Positions 1 to 8,957 are shown, numbered from the stretch's first letter. The stretch is DNA of 64,000 bases from Polyangium spumosum (GCF_009649845.1 NZ_WJIE01000001.1:1349054-1413053); one strand, 5' to 3'. A program made the numbers and translations. The notes: generated by a model from the sequence alone, not told the origin.

Positions 1-304
1 CCCCCGGCGCCACGAGGACCTTGTTTTCGCACGTCGCCGACGGCGCCCCGACGAGCCTTTTTTCGAGCCCCGGCGACGCGAGGTCGAGGAACACCGCGGG
101 CTCGACGGACGCGTGACACCCCGCCTGGGAGCAAGCACGCGCGAAGACCGTCTCCTGAATGGATGCGAGGTCCGGCGTGCACGTGTCTCCGGGTATAGGC
201 TGCGCGTCGGTCCCGGAGCAAGCCGAGGCGAGCGAGAATGCGGACACGGAGAGCGAACCAACGAGCGACCAGGGAATGGCCCGACGTGAAATCGCGAAAG
301 TCAT
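1..304 (-). CDS. partial c-type-cytochrome-like lipoprotein (3' end beyond window)
   Basis: An ATG at 304 opens a frame that runs off the left edge with no stop (101 codons visible). The N-terminus has a basic start, a hydrophobic stretch and a lipobox ending LASAC (Cys about residue 29), so it should be an exported lipoprotein. About 30 residues later it has CSQAGCH, a CxxxCH cluster, followed by SPGLEKRLVGAPSATCENK and VAPG. This pattern (CxxxCH, then a second Cys near VxPG) is common in myxobacterial secreted proteins related to cytochrome c-like domains. Haem binding is inferred, since the classic motif is CxxCH. The gene is followed 137 bp upstream by the terminator of the S8 protease gene, so it is probably its own transcription unit. 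The seen fragment is real-looking but its full function is unknown. Confidence 0.7.
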   Translation of the reverse strand, partial: MTFAISRRAIPWSLVGSLSVSAFSLASACSGTDAQPIPGDTCTPDLASIQETVFARACSQAGCHASVEPAVFLDLASPGLEKRLVGAPSATCENKVLVAPG

Positions 305-400
305 GTACGGACTTTATATACGATACGTTTGTCCTGAGTAAATGCAAATTCGGTGTGGGATTGTGAAATGATGCGGAGGCGGGGGAATGGAAGAGACCAC

Positions 401-429
401 GCGGGGATCCGGGCCTGCCGGATCCCCGC
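401..429 (-). terminator. stem-loop downstream of S8 protease gene
   Basis: A perfect 12-bp inverted repeat (401-412 with 418-429, loop GCCTG) lies 12 bp past the stop of the protease gene. There is no T-tract after it on the minus strand, as is usual in GC-rich genomes, so it may act as a weak or Rho-assisted terminator. Confidence 0.65.
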
Positions 430-441
430 TCGATCAGGGGA

Positions 442-2079
442 TCACTGGCAGGTCTTGTTCTTGCCCTTGCCGCTGCAGACGCCCGAGCAGCAGGTCGAGC
501 CATCCGAGCAGCTCGCACCGGCCGCGCTGCAGGTGGGCCCGCCGCCGCCGCCGCTGCTGCCGCTGAGGAGCGCGTCGAGCGAGTTCTTCGCGCGCACGAG
601 GCCATAACCGAAGTTCACGTCGCGGCCCGCCGCGCCGAGATCCTCCGCCGTCGAGGTGAGCGCATTCCGGACGTCGCTGTTCGTCGCCTCGGGCTTCTGG
701 CTCCAGATGAGCGCCGCGACCGCCGAGACGTGCGGCGTCGCCATCGACGTGCCGTCCCAAGCCTCGTAGCCGGTGCCCGGGATCGTCTGGATCGTATTCA
801 GCGTGGCGCTCGTGCCGAGCGAGCCCGCGACGAGGACCTGGCCGTCCTCCATGCTGATGCCGATGGCCGGGATCGCGCTCGTGCCGTTGAGCGTGCCCGC
901 GAAGCCGCCGGAGACGTTGTTGTAAATGATCGCGCCCGCGGCGCCGCCAGCCTGCGCGTTGTTGACCTTGTCGGCGAAGCTGACCACGCCGCGCTGGCAC
1001 AGTACGATCTTGCCCGCCCACGAGCCGACCGAGTCGCACAGGCCGCCGTCGACGAGCGCGCCGGAGACGGACTTCGCCGCCGCGCCGTCGATGATCGAAC
1101 CCGCGTACGCGCTCGAGCCCACCGTGAGGCTCGGCGTCGACCACGGCACCGTGGAGAGGACCTGCACGCCCGGCGCCGCGATCTCGACGTCGGCGTTGTA
1201 TTGCGAGAAGTCCGCCTTGGCCTTCGCCGAATCGACCGCCGCCACCGACATGACGGAGGCATAACCGGCCGGATACGAGGTCCTGTTGTTGCCGCCGTTG
1301 CCCGCGGCCGCGATGTTGAGCACGCCCGCGGCGTTGGCGCTGTCGAACGCGTTCTTCTCCGTCGTGCTGGAGAAGCTGCCGCCGAGGCTCATGCTCACGA
1401 CCCTGGCGCCCGCGCTGCGGCACTCGTTCAGCGCCCCGACGAGATCGGAGGAGTACGACCAGGCGCAGTCGGCGCCGTCGAAGACCTTCACGATGTGCAA
1501 AGAGACATTGTCCGGCGCGACGCCGACGACGCCCAGCGAGTTGTTCACGGCGGCGATCGTGCCGGCGACGTGCGTGCCGTGGCCGCAGCTATCCGTGTTC
1601 CACGACGTGCCGCTCTCGCCCGTGACCGAAAGGCCCTGGAGATCGGCGTGGCCAGCATAAAAGCCCGAGTCGATGATGCAGACCTTCGTGCTGCCGCCCG
1701 CGTTCGAGAAGGCGGGATCGGTCGCCTGCACCATCGAAATGCCGTACGGCATCGTCTGGCCGTAGAGCTCGCGGCGCTGATCGACCTCGATGTACTCGAC
1801 GTTCGGATTGTTCGCCATGGCCTGCACGGCCGAGTCCGGCAGATACACCGCCGTCGCCGCCTGCTCCGGCAGCTCCCGCGCGACCTTGCCGCTCGCCGCC
1901 GAGATGGCCTGGCCGCGCTTCGAATAGTCCTTGAACTTGATGATGTAACGGCCCTCCGCCGAGATGGCGGCCGGCGCCGAACCCACGTCCTCCACCCCCT
2001 CGTCCGCGCCGACGGCGCAAGCAGCGAGGCCCAGCGAAGCAAAAACGAGCGCGAGCGAATAACGAATCGTGTGCGTCAT
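442..2079 (-). CDS. secreted S8 (subtilisin-family) serine protease, lipoprotein, with PA insert
   Basis: Predicted extracytoplasmic serine protease of 545 aa. The start at 2079 was chosen because it gives a clean lipoprotein signal (lipobox LGLAAC, Cys21) and has GGAAGG just upstream. An upstream in-frame start at 2124 would bury the signal. Domains in order: I9-type propeptide about 44-105 (starts YIIKFKD), S8 catalytic domain with Asp137 (IIDSG), His167 (GHGTHVAG) and Ser445 (GTSMATPH), with a protease-associated (PA) domain inserted about 330-410 (LVDGGLCDSVGSWAGKIVLC). The tail after a Gly-rich linker is a small Cys-rich module (CCSGVC). It is a tandem paralogue of the gene at 2547-4166, with the same architecture. 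Likely role is extracellular or surface proteolysis, plausible for a predatory myxobacterium. The substrate is unknown. Confidence 0.93.
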   Translation of the reverse strand: MTHTIRYSLALVFASLGLAACAVGADEGVEDVGSAPAAISAEGRYIIKFKDYSKRGQAISAASGKVARELPEQAATAVYLPDSAVQAMANNPNVEYIEVDQRRELYGQTMPYGISMVQATDPAFSNAGGSTKVCIIDSGFYAGHADLQGLSVTGESGTSWNTDSCGHGTHVAGTIAAVNNSLGVVGVAPDNVSLHIVKVFDGADCAWSYSSDLVGALNECRSAGARVVSMSLGGSFSSTTEKNAFDSANAAGVLNIAAAGNGGNNRTSYPAGYASVMSVAAVDSAKAKADFSQYNADVEIAAPGVQVLSTVPWSTPSLTVGSSAYAGSIIDGAAAKSVSGALVDGGLCDSVGSWAGKIVLCQRGVVSFADKVNNAQAGGAAGAIIYNNVSGGFAGTLNGTSAIPAIGISMEDGQVLVAGSLGTSATLNTIQTIPGTGYEAWDGTSMATPHVSAVAALIWSQKPEATNSDVRNALTSTAEDLGAAGRDVNFGYGLVRAKNSLDALLSGSSGGGGGPTCSAAGASCSDGSTCCSGVCSGKGKNKTCQ

Positions 2080-2500
2080 GTCGGTTCCTTCCGGGAGATG
2101 AAGCGCATCGACGTCGCCCATCACAAAAAGCGATGAACGACACGGCGAGCGACATCGAAGAGCGCCGCCCGCGCGGACGTCCGTGCACCGCGCGGTGCGA
2201 ATCGCACCTCGACACTCTGTATTGACGCGTCACGCCGTGGTTGGGTCCACGCGCGAGGGCTCACCAAGGTGGGCTGTGACGCAGATCCGACGAAGACCCC
2301 TTCGGGAACCGGAGCCGCCCGCGTGAACATGAACTCTATTCTGCTTCGGGCAGCATTGCAAGAGGTACCATTTCGAAATTTTGGTATGCGCGCACCTGGT
2401 CCGCGCATTGACCAGTTCTCGTGCGCATGCACGCCCGGTCATTCCTGTGACCAGCAATCGTCTGCCACGAGGGTGCGCGGGAGGAGGCGGGAGGAGGAGC
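2080..2500. other. intergenic region between the two S8 protease genes
   Basis: About 420 bp with no convincing gene. It contains overlapping palindromes near 2185-2208 (listed separately), and a patch near 2330-2400 that is richer in A/T than the surroundings. Small frames across it lack a ribosome-binding site and do not resemble myxobacterial codon use. It probably holds the promoter of the 442-2079 protease gene. Confidence 0.6.
2185..2208. promoter_or_regulatory. overlapping palindromes upstream of S8 protease gene
   Basis: Two dyads overlap: a 14-bp perfect palindrome GCACCGCGCGGTGC at 2185-2198, and GGTGCGA-A-TCGCACC at 2194-2208. They share the GGTGC half-site, giving three alternating GCACC/GGTGC half-sites. 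They lie about 105-130 bp upstream of the protease start at 2079. A regulator operator is an inference. No clear -35/-10 pair was found beside it. Confidence 0.4.
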
Positions 2501-2525
2501 GGGGCTCCGAGCGTGTCGGAGCCCC
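2501..2525 (-). terminator. stem-loop downstream of second S8 protease gene
   Basis: Perfect 10-bp inverted repeat (2501-2510 GGGGCTCCGA with 2516-2525, loop GCGTG), 21 bp past the stop of the protease at 2547. No T-tract follows on the minus strand. It has the same position and style as the stem-loop behind the other protease gene. Confidence 0.65.
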
Positions 2526-2546
2526 CATGGATTGGGGATCAGAGGG

Positions 2547-4166
2547 TCACTTGCAAACCCACTTGCCCTTCACCTTGCCGCAGCTTCCCGAGCAACAATC
2601 CGAGCCTGCCGAGCAGCTCGCGCCGGCCGCGCCGCAGGTGGGCCCGCCGCCGAGCAAGAAATCGAGCGCGGCCCTCGCTCGAACGAGGCCGAAGCCGTAG
2701 CTCGTGTCACGGCCGGCCGCGCCGAGGTCCTCGGCCGTCGAGGTGATCGCATTGCGGATGTCCTTGTTCGTCCACGCAGCGTCATGGCTCCAGAGGAGCG
2801 CCGCGACCGCCGCGACGTGCGGCGTCGCCATCGAGGTGCCATCCCACGCCTCGTAACCCGAGCCCGGCTTCGCCAGGATGGTATTCAGCGTGGCGCTCTT
2901 TCCGATCGAGCCCGGGAGCAGGGCCTGGCCGTCCTCCATGCTGATTCCAATGGCCGGGATCGAGCTCGTGCCGTTGAGCGTGCCCGCGAAGCCGCCGGAG
3001 ACGTTGTTGTGAATGACCGCGCCCGCGCCGCCGCCTTCCGTCACGTTGTCGACCTTGTCGGCGAAGCTGATCACGCCGCGCTGGCAGAGCACGAGCTTGC
3101 CTGCCCACGCGCCGACCGAGTCGCACAACCCGCCGTCGACGAGCGCGCCCGTGACCGATGCCTCCGCCGCGCCCTCGATGAGCGTGCCCATGTACGTATC
3201 CGATCCGACCGTGACCGTCGACGAGCTCCACGGCACGGTGGAGAGGACGTTCACGCCCGGCGCGCTGATCTCGACGTCGGCATTGGATTGCGAGAATGCC
3301 GCCTTGACCTTGTTCGCGTCGATGGCCGCCACGGACATCACGGAGGCATAACCGGCCGGATACGAGGTCTGCTTGTTGCCGCCGTTGCCCGCGGCGGCGA
3401 CGCTGAGGACACCGTCCGCGTCGGCCTCGTCGAACGCGGCCTGCTCGGTCTTGCTGGAGAAGCTGCCGCCGAGGCTCATGTTGACGACCCGAGCGCCCGC
3501 CTCCCGGCATTCGTTCAGCGCGGCGACGAGGTCGGAGGCGTACGTCCAGGAGCAACCGTCGCCGAAGACCTTCACGATGTGCAACGAGACGTTGTTCGGC
3601 GCGACGCCGACGACGCCCAGCTCGTTGTTCACCGCGGCGATCGTGCCGGCGACGTGCGTGCCGTGGCCGCAGCCATCCGTGCTCCACGAGGTGCCCGGCT
3701 CGCCCGTGACGGGGAGGCCCTGCAGATCCTCGTGGCCGGTATGAAACCCCGAGTCGATGATGCAGACCTTGATCCTATCGGACACGAGCGAGGCGAAGGC
3801 GTCATCGTCCGCCTGCACCATGGCAATGCCATAAGGCGTGACCTCGGCCTGGAGCTCGCGGCGCGGATCGACCTCGACGTATTCGACGTGCGGGTTCTTC
3901 GAAAGGGCCTCGGCCGCCACGTCCGGGAGGTACACGGCGCTCGCCGCATGCGCGGGCAGCTCCCGCGCGACCTTGCCGCCTGCGCCCGCGATCACCTGAC
4001 CACGCCTGGACCAATCCTTGAATTTGACGATGTACCGGCCGTCCTCGGAGATGGCCGCCGGCGCCGCGCCCACGTCCTCCGCGTGTTCGTCCGCGCCGAT
4101 GGCGCAAGCGACGAGGCCGAACGAAGCGAAGACGAGCGTGAGCGGACGACGAAGCTTTGACGTCAT
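2547..4166 (-). CDS. secreted S8 serine protease, lipoprotein, paralogue
   Basis: A 539-aa paralogue of the neighbouring protease, alike in length, domain order and tail. The start at 4166 gives the lipobox FGLVAC (Cys21); the longer in-frame start at 4289 is rejected because it precedes the signal. I9-like propeptide about 44-105, catalytic Asp138, His168 (GHGTHVAG) and Ser445 (GTSMATPH), PA insert about 330-410, and a C-terminal Cys-rich tail (CCSGSC) after a short GGGP linker. Differences lie mainly in the propeptide and the tail, which is six residues shorter. The histidine kinase gene ends 70 bp upstream on the same strand, so read-through from it is possible. Likely an extracellular protease; the tandem pair probably arose by duplication. 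Confidence 0.93.
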   Translation of the reverse strand: MTSKLRRPLTLVFASFGLVACAIGADEHAEDVGAAPAAISEDGRYIVKFKDWSRRGQVIAGAGGKVARELPAHAASAVYLPDVAAEALSKNPHVEYVEVDPRRELQAEVTPYGIAMVQADDDAFASLVSDRIKVCIIDSGFHTGHEDLQGLPVTGEPGTSWSTDGCGHGTHVAGTIAAVNNELGVVGVAPNNVSLHIVKVFGDGCSWTYASDLVAALNECREAGARVVNMSLGGSFSSKTEQAAFDEADADGVLSVAAAGNGGNKQTSYPAGYASVMSVAAIDANKVKAAFSQSNADVEISAPGVNVLSTVPWSSSTVTVGSDTYMGTLIEGAAEASVTGALVDGGLCDSVGAWAGKLVLCQRGVISFADKVDNVTEGGGAGAVIHNNVSGGFAGTLNGTSSIPAIGISMEDGQALLPGSIGKSATLNTILAKPGSGYEAWDGTSMATPHVAAVAALLWSHDAAWTNKDIRNAITSTAEDLGAAGRDTSYGFGLVRARAALDFLLGGGPTCGAAGASCSAGSDCCSGSCGKVKGKWVCK

Positions 4167-4236
4167 ATCTGTTCCCCCCGAAAAGTGCGTCGAGTGCAGT
4201 CGCCGAACGTGACCCGACCCACGGCACATCGCAAGG

Positions 4237-6432
4237 CTATTTTCGCGCGGGCGCCTGCTCCGCTCGGTCGCGTGAGGCTGCAAATGCAATGGCCTCTTCG
4301 AGAGCGTCCGGGTCGACGGGCTTCGTCAGGTGCTCGTCGAACCCCGCCTCGATCGCCTTGCGTTTGTCCTCGAGCTGGCCATATCCGGTGAGCGCCACGA
4401 GGCCGATACGCGACGTCGACCCCTGCGCCCGGAGCCGCCTCGCCACCTCGTATCCGTCGATCTCCGGCAAACCCAGGTCCACGATCGCGACGTCGAGCGC
4501 CGCGCCGCCGGCGAGCTCGAGGCCGGCCCTTCCATCCGCGGCTTCGCGCACCTCGTGCCCCTGGAGCGACAGCGACGCGGCGAGCGTCCTCCGCAGGTCG
4601 TCGTTGTCGTCGATCAGCAGAATGCGCCTCGGCGTGATGACCTTGGGAGCTCGGGTCGAAACGACCGCCGTCGCGGGCGCCGGCACGGAGGGGAAACGCA
4701 CGGTGAACACGGCGCCCCGATCGTCTCCGGGGCTCGCGGCGGCGACGCTGCCGCCCTGGAGCTCCGCGAGCTTCTTCACCAATGCGAGGCCGATCCCCAT
4801 GCCCCCCGATTTCCGCGCGAGCCCCTGCGCCCCTTGCACGAAGAGATCAAAGACGTGCTCCCTCATCTCCGCCGGGAGCCCCGGCCCCTGATCCGCCACC
4901 TCGAGCCGCGCTCCCGCATCGTCGCCGTCGACCCGCACCTTCACTTCGGAGCCCTTCGGGCTGAACTTGAGCGCGTTGTCGAGCAGATTGGAGAGGATCT
5001 GCTCGACGCGGGATCGGTCGGCGCGGATCCACACGGGCTCGGCGTGCAGCGTGACGTGGTGGTGCTCGAATCGCCCCGACGAGCGCCACGTCTGCACGAC
5101 CGAAGACGCCGCGTCGGCGAGGTTCATGAGCTCCGGCTGCAGGTGGGCCTTGCCCATGACGATACGGCTGACGTCGAGCAAATCCTCGACGAGCCGGGCC
5201 GTGTGTTTGGTCTGGCGCTTGATCACCTCGCGCGCGTGCTTCGACGCCGGGTGCTGCGGATCCACCATATCGAGGAGCTGGCTGGCCGACGTGAGCGCGG
5301 CGAGCGGGTTCCGGAGCTCGTGGCTCATCATGGCGATGAACTCGTCTTTCGCGCGGTCGCCCTCCTGGAGCGCTCGTTTCTCGCGCTCGAGCAAGGCCTG
5401 GCGCTCGCGCACGGCGACCGCCGCTTCGTTCAGCGCCAGCGCGACGGTCCGCACCTCGGCGACGCGCTCGAGGCCCCGCGGATCGAGCGCCGTGCCCGTC
5501 GCGATGCCCGGCGCCGCCCTGGCGAGCGCGACGATCGGCCGGGAGACCCTCCGGCCGAGCCACAACGCGAGGAGGAACGCGAGCGCGAGGGACCCCAGAA
5601 TGCCACCGCCCATCGCCCAGCCCGTGCTCCTCGCGTCCCCCAGCACCTCCTCGGCTGGAATGCCGAGCCCGATGCTCCATTTCGTGAAGCCCGACGTGAT
5701 GTGCGCCGTATAGGAGTCGCGCCCCTCCGTCGTCGGGCCGCGATACCACCCTTCGGGCGCGCGCTGCACCGCCGCCCAGAACGCGGGGCCCACCTTCTCC
5801 CTCTCGAGCGCTGGGACACGCGCGATGAACGTCCCGTGAGAATCGACGAGCCCGCTCACCCAGCCCGGATCGATTCGCTGCTTTTCGATCGGCGTCAGGA
5901 AAAACTCGGGCTTGATGAACGCGAGCAACACGTACCGGACCTGCTCACCGTACATCACAGGCACGCCGACGTAGACCCCTCGCTTCTGCAGGGATGGACT
6001 CTCGACCATCGAGCCGATCGCAGGCGCGCGTGTGCCCGCCGCCCGCGTCGCGACCTCGGTATCCACGACATACCGCTGCTTCTTCAATGCAGACGGAGCC
6101 ACCGCGTTGTCGACCAGCGCTCCGTCGGGGAGCACGAGGACGACGTTCATCCAGGCCGGCTGGGACCCGAGGACACGGACGGCCTCCTCGTGATACGCTT
6201 CGAGGTCCCCCTCCTCCAGCGCCTTCAGGGAGCCGAGCGCGTGGAGCGCCGTGATCTGCCCTTGCACCTGCGCGTCGACGGCGCTCATCGTCGAGCGCAG
6301 CCGCTCGATCGATCCTTGCGCGAACGTCTGTTGCTCGTGCTCGACGAGCCGCGCCGTCAGGTAGCCGGAGAATCCCGCGACCGGCAAGATGACGCCAAAC
6401 GCGAGAAGCAGCAGGTGCGAGCGAATGCGCAT
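4237..6432 (-). CDS. hybrid sensor histidine kinase with extracytoplasmic sensor and receiver
   Basis: A 731-aa membrane kinase. TM1 about 6-27, a periplasmic dCache-like sensor about 30-265, TM2 about 272-293, HAMP-like linker 294-345, a short coiled coil, HisKA with phospho-acceptor His371 (MMSHELRNP), HATPase_c with N-box (NLLDNALKF, about 482), G1 (DQGPGLP) and G2 (GGMGIGLAL), then a receiver domain 602-715 with phospho-acceptor Asp652 (IVDLGLP) and the conserved Lys in LTKP. A longer reading from TTG at 6474 is rejected because that TTG is the first base triplet of a TTGACA promoter box. No separate response regulator gene is adjacent, so output may pass through a phosphotransfer partner elsewhere. 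The signal sensed is unknown. Confidence 0.92.
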   Translation of the reverse strand: MRIRSHLLLLAFGVILPVAGFSGYLTARLVEHEQQTFAQGSIERLRSTMSAVDAQVQGQITALHALGSLKALEEGDLEAYHEEAVRVLGSQPAWMNVVLVLPDGALVDNAVAPSALKKQRYVVDTEVATRAAGTRAPAIGSMVESPSLQKRGVYVGVPVMYGEQVRYVLLAFIKPEFFLTPIEKQRIDPGWVSGLVDSHGTFIARVPALEREKVGPAFWAAVQRAPEGWYRGPTTEGRDSYTAHITSGFTKWSIGLGIPAEEVLGDARSTGWAMGGGILGSLALAFLLALWLGRRVSRPIVALARAAPGIATGTALDPRGLERVAEVRTVALALNEAAVAVRERQALLEREKRALQEGDRAKDEFIAMMSHELRNPLAALTSASQLLDMVDPQHPASKHAREVIKRQTKHTARLVEDLLDVSRIVMGKAHLQPELMNLADAASSVVQTWRSSGRFEHHHVTLHAEPVWIRADRSRVEQILSNLLDNALKFSPKGSEVKVRVDGDDAGARLEVADQGPGLPAEMREHVFDLFVQGAQGLARKSGGMGIGLALVKKLAELQGGSVAAASPGDDRGAVFTVRFPSVPAPATAVVSTRAPKVITPRRILLIDDNDDLRRTLAASLSLQGHEVREAADGRAGLELAGGAALDVAIVDLGLPEIDGYEVARRLRAQGSTSRIGLVALTGYGQLEDKRKAIEAGFDEHLTKPVDPDALEEAIAFAASRDRAEQAPARK

Positions 6433-6445
6433 GCGAGGGGCACGC

Positions 6446-6474
6446 TGGATGCCGTGGTTCCGGACCGGTGTCAA
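6446..6474 (-). promoter_or_regulatory. sigma70-type promoter of the histidine kinase gene
   Basis: Minus-strand TTGACA (6474-6469), 17-bp spacer, CATCCA (6451-6446). The -35 is a perfect match, the -10 weak. It sits 13 bp before the ATG at 6432, which implies a very short leader, and it explains why the in-frame TTG at 6474 is not the start. Confidence 0.5.
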
Positions 6475-6528
6475 GCGCGCGGGTCCGCCGAGAAATCGGC
6501 GAAAGTAAGGAGATACGGCGGCGGACGA

Positions 6529-7245
6529 TCAGGGCGTCCAGGTGACGGCGATGTCCCTGCGTTGCTCGGCGCTCGTGACGATAGAACCCCCGGGCGTCGT
6601 CGAGAAGAGCACGCCTTGCGTGGCGCTCGTTCGGGACACCGTCACCTGGAGGGCGCAAGGAGCGAGGGGCGGGCCGGCGGGCGGCGGCCGAAGCTCGGCC
6701 TGGGTGAACACGAGCGCGCCCGTGTCCTCGTCGAGCGAGCGCGTCACCGTGTCGAGACAATCGCCCTGGACCACGATCGAGACCGAGGCCCCCTCGGGAT
6801 CGGGATCCCAGCCGAGCGTGAGCGGCAGATCCTGCGTGAGCCCCTCGGCCGTGAGGGTGAAAGGAGGCGGGACCTCGACGACGACGCCGCGCACGTCGCG
6901 ATCGTTTGGCCTCTCGAGGTCGAGGAGGAAATCGCCCGAGAGCGCGTCGAGCTGCGCCGAATACGTCGGCGCGCCATTACGCTCTCCCTCGCTCATCGGC
7001 CGCCGCGCCCCGTCCACCGTGACGAGGAGCGCGTCGCCGCCCGTGAGCACGACGGAGCCGATGGGGCTCTCGACCCGCACGTCGATCGCGGCCGCGACGC
7101 CGTCGTCGAGCGCCCGCACGTCGAGCCGCATGTCCCGCGTCGAGACCCACTCCGATTCCCGCACGGGGTCGAGACCGCAGCCGACGAGCAGGAGCGAGGC
7201 CAGCGGCACGGCGAAACCAACGACGTCGCTTCGCGCCCGTCTCAT
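6529..7245 (-). CDS. hypothetical lipoprotein
   Basis: A 238-aa protein of unrecognised family. It has a signal peptide with lipobox LLLVGC (Cys about residue 23), so it is probably anchored in the outer or inner membrane. The body is a beta-rich-looking sequence without recognisable catalytic motifs; two Cys near the C-terminus (GDCLD and APCAL) could form a disulfide. Its ATG overlaps the stop of the upstream gene by 4 bp (ATGA), so the two are translationally coupled and likely work together at the cell surface. Confidence 0.8.
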   Translation of the reverse strand: MRRARSDVVGFAVPLASLLLVGCGLDPVRESEWVSTRDMRLDVRALDDGVAAAIDVRVESPIGSVVLTGGDALLVTVDGARRPMSEGERNGAPTYSAQLDALSGDFLLDLERPNDRDVRGVVVEVPPPFTLTAEGLTQDLPLTLGWDPDPEGASVSIVVQGDCLDTVTRSLDEDTGALVFTQAELRPPPAGPPLAPCALQVTVSRTSATQGVLFSTTPGGSIVTSAEQRRDIAVTWTP

Positions 7246-7919
7246 CGAATCACCAATCCCGCCGTCGGGCCGAGCCAGTACGTGCGGTACAATCGCTCGG
7301 GATCCCCCTGCGTCACGTCGTCCATCCGCCCCCGGAGGCCGAGATACCACCATTTGTGGCCGCCCGTGACCTCGAGATCGTAGGAGCGCACCCAGCCCTC
7401 GTCCGACGTGATGGGCGTGAAACGGAACGACGCGAAGAACCGCATCGACCTCTTCGGCTTGAGCGTGAGGCGCGCCATCAAGAGCGGATACCCCGTGCCC
7501 GCGCGGCCGAGCCACGCGGGGCGCTCGAGCCCGAAGCCTCCGCCGATGCCGAGGATCACCGAGCCGTCCACGCTGCCCCTCCAGCGCGCGGGCGCGAACG
7601 CGACGGCGCCCTCGGCCCCCACGTCGAACGCGCCCTCGGGCGTGCCGACGACGCCGACGTGCGCGAGGACGTCGTACCCCAGCCATTTCCACGGAAACTC
7701 CGAGAGGCCGGCCCGCGCCCAGAACCCGTAGCCGTTGTAAGGCGCGAGCGTGCCCGCCCCGAGCCGCCGATCTCCATGCAAATAAGCGCCGTGCGCCTCC
7801 AGGCGCCAGAGCGCGACGTGTGACGGATCCCCCGCCCGCGCGGGCCCCGCGCCCGTGAGAAGCCCCGCGATCGCGAGCGCGCCCACCGCCCCACCGATGT
7901 TTCGTCGTCGGTCCTGCAC
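7242..7919 (-). CDS. secreted outer-membrane beta-barrel-like protein
   Basis: A 225-aa protein with a cleavable signal peptide (GAGPARA before GD). Repeated alternating aromatic/glycine strands (for example GYGFWARAGL and KWWYLGLRGRM) suggest a small beta-barrel or beta-sandwich in the outer membrane. The start is a GTG at 7919 with AAGGGG about 10 nt upstream. It is the first gene of a two-gene operon with the lipoprotein at 6529-7245 (4-bp overlap). No specific family was recognised; a porin-like or structural envelope role is inference. Confidence 0.75.
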   Translation of the reverse strand: MQDRRRNIGGAVGALAIAGLLTGAGPARAGDPSHVALWRLEAHGAYLHGDRRLGAGTLAPYNGYGFWARAGLSEFPWKWLGYDVLAHVGVVGTPEGAFDVGAEGAVAFAPARWRGSVDGSVILGIGGGFGLERPAWLGRAGTGYPLLMARLTLKPKRSMRFFASFRFTPITSDEGWVRSYDLEVTGGHKWWYLGLRGRMDDVTQGDPERLYRTYWLGPTAGLVIR

Positions 7920-8030
7920 GCGTCATCGCCCCTTCGACGAGGGACGATACCACTTTCGGGCGAGGCGGGCTCGCAAAGCCGCGCCTTGGGCCTTGCAAGC
8001 GCGCGCGTCCCGGGTGACACAGGACGAGCC

Positions 8031-8957
8031 ATGTGCCGCGTCCTCGCCTACCTCGGCGAGCCGATCCCGCTCGAGGATCTGCTCTACAAACCCGACGTCT
8101 CGTTCGTGAACCAGACCCACCAGGCCGCGTTCTACACGCGGCTGAACCTCGCGGGCTCCGGCCTGCTCGCGTGGGACGCTCGCTCCGAGCGCCCGGATGT
8201 GCCCTTCGTCTACCGCAGCACGCAGCTCGCCATCTACGATCGGAACCTGCGCGCGCTCGGGGCGAAGGTGCGCGCGACGGCCCTGCTCGCGCACCTGCGC
8301 GGCGTGCCTTACGACACGCGGGCCGTCATCCACGAGCAGAACCTGCACCCGTTCCAGTTCGAGGGCGCCCGGCTCGCCCTCGCCCACAATGGGCAGCTCG
8401 CGCGGTTCGACGAGATGAAGTTCGCGCTCCTGCCGAAGATCCGGCCCGAGCTCGCGCGGGCCATCCACGGCACCACCGACAGCGAGTGGTTCTACGCGCT
8501 CCTGCTCTCGCAGCTCCCCGATCCTTGCGCGGACCTCGGCGCCCTCGACATCGCCCGCGGGGTCACCTCCGCGCTGCGTATCGTCGCGGGGATCCGGCGT
8601 GAGCTCGGGATCCGCACGTTCTCCCCGATGAACCTCTTCCTCTCCGACGGCAACGACCTCGTCGCGGTCTGTTATAGCTACGGCCTCGGCAATCACGAAG
8701 GGCTCGGCGACGATTACCATCCGCCGGAGGAGCGGCTCCTCCGGATATGGTACACGATCGGAAAATCGTACGGCCATTACGACGGCGAATGGCGCATGCT
8801 CGCGGCGGACGAGGACGCGAGCTCGTGTATCGTCGCCTCCGAGCCGCTCACGCGCGACCATTCGACGTGGCACTCCGTGCCGCTCCAGCACCTCGTGTAC
8901 GTGAAGCGCTCCGGCGATCGCCCCTCGGTCGAGGTCGTGCCCCTCGACGTCGAGTGA
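8031..8957 (+). CDS. class II glutamine amidotransferase (YafJ/EgtC-like)
   Basis: A 308-aa protein starting Met-Cys-Arg, so that removal of Met exposes Cys2 as the N-terminal nucleophile typical of Ntn-type glutaminase domains. Other family features visible are HNGQLARF (glutamine-binding Asn-Gly), TDSEWFYALL and a later LFLSDGNDLVAVCYSYG stretch. The start at 8031 is preferred over 7986 because it alone places the Cys at position 2. It would release ammonia from glutamine; the acceptor is not identifiable, since no synthase domain follows and neighbours give no clue. YafJ-like proteins are often of unknown physiological role. Confidence 0.88.
   Translation: MCRVLAYLGEPIPLEDLLYKPDVSFVNQTHQAAFYTRLNLAGSGLLAWDARSERPDVPFVYRSTQLAIYDRNLRALGAKVRATALLAHLRGVPYDTRAVIHEQNLHPFQFEGARLALAHNGQLARFDEMKFALLPKIRPELARAIHGTTDSEWFYALLLSQLPDPCADLGALDIARGVTSALRIVAGIRRELGIRTFSPMNLFLSDGNDLVAVCYSYGLGNHEGLGDDYHPPEERLLRIWYTIGKSYGHYDGEWRMLAADEDASSCIVASEPLTRDHSTWHSVPLQHLVYVKRSGDRPSVEVVPLDVE

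Noticed and set aside
2269-2700. Small plus-strand ORF between the proteases
   Set aside because: No ribosome-binding site, overlaps the second protease in antisense and does not look like a protein.
6472-6474. TTG as start of the histidine kinase
   Set aside because: It is the first triplet of a TTGACA box with a 17-bp spaced -10; the ATG at 6432 fits the membrane segment better.
4330-7383. Plus-strand ORF (1017 aa) over the histidine kinase
   Set aside because: Antisense shadow; the kinase on the minus strand has all catalytic motifs.
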